This document shows positions 14,238 through 16,986 of a DNA stretch of 16,986 nucleotides, one piece after another. Source of the DNA: Tannerellaceae bacterium (GTDB lineage Bacteria; Bacteroidota; Bacteroidia; Bacteroidales; Tannerellaceae); the NCBI GenBank assembly GCA_031267205.1, contig JAIRZN010000143.1:1-16986 (forward strand). Reading direction: 5' to 3'. The notes under the pieces were generated by a model. The model was not told the origin of the DNA. It made no database searches and saw only the letters and a list, made by a program, of their open reading frames with translations. Position 1 is the first letter of the stretch, and each line of letters begins with the position of its first letter. The translations under genes were made by a program, and so were the position numbers.

Positions 14238-16010
14238 ATGATAAGTTATTTACAGATAGAACGGTTGACAAAGAGCTTCGGTAGCCTCAAACTTCTCGAA
14301 GATATATCCCTCGGAGTAGCGCAGGGCGAAAAAATCGGACTGATAGCGCCCAATGGTTCCGGCAAGACGACCTTGCTCAATATCATAGCCGGACGGGAGG
14401 ATTACGACAGGGGAACGATCGTCTTCCGAAATGACCTGCGGACGGGCTACATAGAGCAAATGCCTGCGTACCCTGCGGAAATGACCGTCGCGCAGGCCGT
14501 AAACGCGGGAGAAGATAACCTCAAAGTTACACAGATGCTGACCCAACTCGGTATAACGGACACGAACCGCAGCATCGGCGAACTCTCAGGAGGACAGATA
14601 AAGCGCATCGCCATCGCCGCCGTACTCGCTGCCGAACCGGGTCTCCTGCTGCTTGACGAGCCGACGAATCACTTGGACATCGAAACCACCGAATGGCTCG
14701 AAGCTTACCTCTGTCGTCAGAATATAAGCCTGCTCATGGTGACGCACGACCGCTACTTCCTCGACCGTGTATGCAACGAGATCGTCGAGATAGACCGACG
14801 CCGGATATATCGCTACAAGGGTAATTACAGTTACTACTTAGACAAACGCAGCGAACGCCGCGACGCGCTCAGTGCAGAATCGGAACGGGCGGACAACCTC
14901 TTGCGCAAGGAGCTTGAATGGATGCGTCGCCAACCGCAGGCCAGGGGAACGAAGGCCAAGTATCGCGTCGACGCCTTTTATGAGCTTGAGAAGAAGGCGA
15001 AGCAGAAACAGGATGCCGGAACAACCGTCAGCTTGGACGTAAAGGCGACCTACATCGGCTCCAAGATATTCGAGGCCGTAGACGTATGCAAACGCTTCGG
15101 CGATACGCTTATCACGGATAACTTTAATTACACCTTCGCCCGGTACGAGAAGTTGGGCATCGCGGGTAATAACGGGACGGGCAAGTCGACGTTCGTAAAC
15201 ATGCTCACGGGAGCGGAGGCTACGGACAGCGGCCGGTTCGACATCGGCGAGACTGTGCGCTTCGGATACTACCGCCAGGACGGATTGAGCCTCAACGAGC
15301 GGGCGACGGTCATCGACACGGTGCAGGACATAGCCGAGTACGTCGACATGGGCGACGGCCGGAAGCTCAGCGTATCACAGTTCCTCTGCCACTTCCTCTT
15401 CACGCCCGACAGACAGCGCGACTATATAAGCAAGCTCAGCGGGGGCGAGAAACGACGCCTCTACCTATGCACCATCCTTATGCGCAGCCCGAACTTCCTC
15501 ATACTCGACGAGCCGACGAACGATCTGGACATCGTCACGCTCAACATCCTCGAAGAATACCTGTGCAGCTTCAAGGGCTGCGTCATCGTCGTCTCGCACG
15601 ACCGCTATTTCATGGATAAAGTCGCCGACCATCTGCTCGTCTTCCGCGGCAACGGCGACATAAAGGACTTCCCCGGCAACTATACCCAATACCGTCAATG
15701 GGAAGCCGACCGCGAACGCACGGGCAAAGACACCCCTTCGGCGCAACGCGAAAAAACTCCTCCCCCTACCCTACCCCGCCGCGATGCTACGCCGGGCGAA
15801 CGGCGCAAACCTACCTTCAGCGAACGACGCGAAGCCGAATCCCTCGAAGCCGACATCACGCGGCTCGAAGCCGAGAAGACCGAGATAGAATCGTCGCTCA
15901 ACAGCGGAACCCTTGACCATACTCAACTGACGGCCAACTCCCTGCGTATAACTCTGCTGATGGAGGAAATAGAGACGAAAACCATGCGCTGGATAGAGCT
16001 CAGCGAATAG
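14238..16010 (+). CDS. uup: ABC-F family ATPase, Uup type
   Basis: A soluble tandem-ATPase protein acting on ribosomes (ABC-F), not a transporter, since no membrane segment is present. The 590 residues hold two ABC domains: Walker A at 37-45 and 309-318 (NGSGKTT, NGTGKST), signatures LSGGQ (116-120) and LSGGE (400-404), Walker B with catalytic Glu141 and Glu425 (LLLLDEPTNHLD, LILDEPTNDLD), and switch His170 and His454. An arginine/lysine-rich interdomain linker (about 205-265) contains MRRQPQARGTKAKYR, the region that reaches the ribosomal tRNA site. After a proline-rich hinge (about 498-525) comes a coiled coil (530-588), the C-terminal domain typical of Uup. The ATG at 14238 is preferred; the frame is open further upstream only inside the previous gene. 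Exact ABC-F subgroup is inferred. Confidence 0.93.
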   Translation: MISYLQIERLTKSFGSLKLLEDISLGVAQGEKIGLIAPNGSGKTTLLNIIAGREDYDRGTIVFRNDLRTGYIEQMPAYPAEMTVAQAVNAGEDNLKVTQMLTQLGITDTNRSIGELSGGQIKRIAIAAVLAAEPGLLLLDEPTNHLDIETTEWLEAYLCRQNISLLMVTHDRYFLDRVCNEIVEIDRRRIYRYKGNYSYYLDKRSERRDALSAESERADNLLRKELEWMRRQPQARGTKAKYRVDAFYELEKKAKQKQDAGTTVSLDVKATYIGSKIFEAVDVCKRFGDTLITDNFNYTFARYEKLGIAGNNGTGKSTFVNMLTGAEATDSGRFDIGETVRFGYYRQDGLSLNERATVIDTVQDIAEYVDMGDGRKLSVSQFLCHFLFTPDRQRDYISKLSGGEKRRLYLCTILMRSPNFLILDEPTNDLDIVTLNILEEYLCSFKGCVIVVSHDRYFMDKVADHLLVFRGNGDIKDFPGNYTQYRQWEADRERTGKDTPSAQREKTPPPTLPRRDATPGERRKPTFSERREAESLEADITRLEAEKTEIESSLNSGTLDHTQLTANSLRITLLMEEIETKTMRWIELSE

Positions 16011-16060
16011 AAGCGTCTTCATTTACTTGTCTTTTCTCCCGTAAACGCTACGCTATATCT

Positions 16061-16076
16061 CATGTTTTGCAACATG
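16061..16076. repeat. isolated dyad CATGTT-TTGC-AACATG
   Basis: A 6-bp inverted repeat with a four-base centre, 51 bases after the uup stop and 84 bases before the 21-bp array. The half-site overlaps ATGTTG/CAACAT of the array palindromes, so it may be a diverged related site or an mRNA 3' hairpin. It lacks a T-run. Confidence 0.4.
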
Positions 16077-16098
16077 TCGACGCTACCGATAGTTGTCT

Positions 16099-16128
16099 GA
16101 GTTTAACAACAGGCCCTATTTTATACTA
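16099..16128 (+). repeat. left 30-bp direct repeat flanking the palindrome array
   Basis: It begins GAGTTTAACA, continues with CCCTATTT and ends ACTA. It matches 25 of 30 bases, without gaps, with 16432-16461 in the same orientation. Together they bracket the 21-bp array. Confidence 0.8.
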
Positions 16129-16160
16129 AGAGGGCAGACAAAAAGGCCGGCCCACCGAAA

Positions 16161-16364
16161 TATGTTGCCAACATAGAGTTCTATGTTGACAACATAGAGT
16201 TCTATGTTGACAACATAGAGTTGTATGTTGCCAACATAGGGTTGTATGTTGGCAACATAGAGTTGTATGTTACCAACATAGGGTTGTATGTTGGCAACAT
16301 AGAGTTCTATGTTACCAACATAGAGTTCTATGTTACCGACATAGAGTTCTATGTTGGCAACATA
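16161..16364. repeat. ten palindromic 21-bp tandem units
   Basis: The 15-mer TATGTTG-N-CAACATA recurs at 16161, 16182, 16203, 16224, 16245, 16266, 16287, 16308, 16329 and 16350, always exactly 21 bases apart, separated by the 6-mers GAGTTC, GAGTTG or GGGTTG. Seven copies are perfect palindromes with a variable centre (C, A or G); the units at 16266, 16308 and 16329 carry TATGTTA on the left, and the last of these also CGACATA on the right. The period is two helical turns. There are no unique spacers and no cas genes, so this is not a CRISPR. An open frame through it (YVxNIEL heptads) has no ATG and is discussed under findings. Confidence 0.95.
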
Positions 16365-16431
16365 TTTTGGTACCCCGCCATGATTTTCAAGAGACCCGGA
16401 GAGCTTCTTGAGGATGATATGTTTATCATGG

Positions 16432-16461
16432 GAGTTTAACAGCGGACCCTATTTAAGACTA
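16432..16461 (+). repeat. right 30-bp direct repeat, at the transposase stop
   Basis: The partner of 16099-16128, starting 333 bases away in the same orientation. Its last three bases are the TAG stop of the transposase remnant (minus strand), so this copy may represent the 3' end of an insertion sequence. Confidence 0.75.
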
Positions 16462-16850
16462 CCCTGCAAGGTATTTAAGATACCTGTAAGGGCTTCGTTC
16501 TATTATCCCTGATAAGGCTTCAATGATTTTAGCGATCACCGGCAAGATTCTTTCCCAAAGAGTCAGGGCCAGCATGTCTTGCTGTACCTGACGAAATACT
16601 TCTCCAAGGGTTTCATAATCGGAGAATCGCTTGTGCAGCGTCAATACGGCATGGGCAATAAAAGTCAGGGTGCAGTCGGCTATCTGATCATCGAAGTCTC
16701 TGCATTGGCACCCTCCCAAAATCCTTATTCTTCCCTTTTTCCCTATGCAGGGTAAAGTCGCAACAGATGGTGGATGTTCCATCAAAAAAAGCCAGTAGCA
16801 GCAATTTGAATCCAAACACACTGAGTGTGCTGGCTTGAAAATACTTTTTT
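16459..16850 (-). pseudogene. broken DDE transposase remnant (IS4-like)
   Basis: Two reading frames carry parts of one transposase. The upstream part (about 16837-16735, minus strand) reads FGFKLLLLAFFDGTST, then CCDFTLHREKGKN, a typical stretch around the second acidic region of IS4-like transposases. The downstream part (about 16728-16459) lies in another frame and reads GGCQCRDFDDQIADCTL, ALTLWERILPVIAK and a TAG stop, the usual C-terminal region with the final catalytic Glu area. The switch lies near 16711-16735. Intact relatives normally have many more residues between these blocks, so I infer an internal deletion with frameshift, plus loss of the 5' half. The continuous frame drawn to 16974 is an artefact that joins unrelated DNA to the C-terminal part. 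The family is assigned from memory and could be a related DDE group. Confidence 0.75.
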
Positions 16851-16930
16851 TGGGGAAACATATATAGTGTTCATGCCCGGAGGCGGCGTTTTGCGGGGGG
16901 AGTATGCGTTGAGCGGGTTCGGCAGCATGC

Positions 16931-16961
16931 TTGCGGTTTGCGCGTTTTCGCATTATCTTTG
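16931..16961 (+). promoter_or_regulatory. promoter at the right edge, reading out of the window
   Basis: TATCTTTG (16954-16961) matches TAnnTTTG exactly, and TTG at 16931-16933 lies 20 bases upstream as a -33 box. Transcription would start near 16967 and run into the next region. The DNA around it (16861-16950) is notably GC-rich and G-rich compared with the adjacent transposase remnant. Confidence 0.5.
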
Positions 16962-16986
16962 CCGCCATAGACAAACTATCACTATC

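Noticed and set aside
16099..16146. Intrinsic terminator for uup
   Set aside because: The GGCC/GGGC segments give only short weak pairing and no T-run follows.
16161..16364. CRISPR array
   Set aside because: Repeats are contiguous palindromes with near-constant 6-base separators, not repeats with unique spacers, and no cas genes are present.
16861..16974. Basic N-terminal peptide (MRKRANRKHAAEP) as the start of the transposase
   Set aside because: It is in the frame of the C-terminal fragment only, lacks the transposase middle region, and overlaps a plus-strand promoter; a joined artefact is more likely.

Overview
The window reads as a chromosomal stretch from a member of the Bacteroidales, most likely near Tannerellaceae/Porphyromonadaceae. 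The grounds are promoter elements of the TTTG/TAnnTTTG type before many genes, weak or A-rich ribosome binding sites, families largely confined to Bacteroidetes (DUF4199, DUF5020, a DUF6261-like protein), the rsfS-ftsH-cdsA cluster, and a PorT-like outer membrane protein linked in that phylum to type IX secretion. This placement is inference from gene content, not a database match.

Layout. 1-626: the tail of one gene and an unrecognised 149-residue protein, then a gene-poor stretch with an orphan promoter-like box and a strong terminator. 1047-2075: a 2[4Fe-4S] ferredoxin (minus strand) divergent from the PorT-like gene (plus). 2062-5215: minus-strand rsfS-ftsH-cdsA operon (ribosome silencing, membrane protein quality control, phospholipid precursor synthesis). 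5316-6131: minus-strand DUF6261-like gene. 6132-7035: a 904-base divergent intergenic region carrying fifteen degenerate 42-bp tandem units, bracketed by an 11-bp outward-facing inverted repeat. 7036-9959: plus-strand NlpC/P60 lipoprotein gene, then pepT and gcvT with overlapping stop and start codons. 9943-12136: a minus-strand block that begins with SRP RNA (ffs) and tRNA-Thr and continues through DUF4199, a GT2 glycosyltransferase and a nitroreductase. 12231-16010: plus-strand DUF5020 protein, alginate-export-type barrel, and a Uup-type ABC-F ATPase. 16011-16986: a repeat-rich region with ten exact-period 21-bp units each carrying a palindrome, flanked by diverged 30-bp direct repeats, next to a broken DDE transposase and a right-edge promoter.

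Most genes are housekeeping and can be assigned with confidence. The undescribed material lies in the non-coding DNA. The best candidates are the 42-bp array (period four helical turns) lying exactly between two divergent promoters, and the 21-bp palindrome array (period two helical turns). Both look like DNA-level protein-binding or architectural arrays rather than genes or CRISPRs. A third oddity is a 14-bp triplication that places two four-codon mini-ORFs before the glycosyltransferase start.

No defence system, phage module or biosynthetic cluster is visible.
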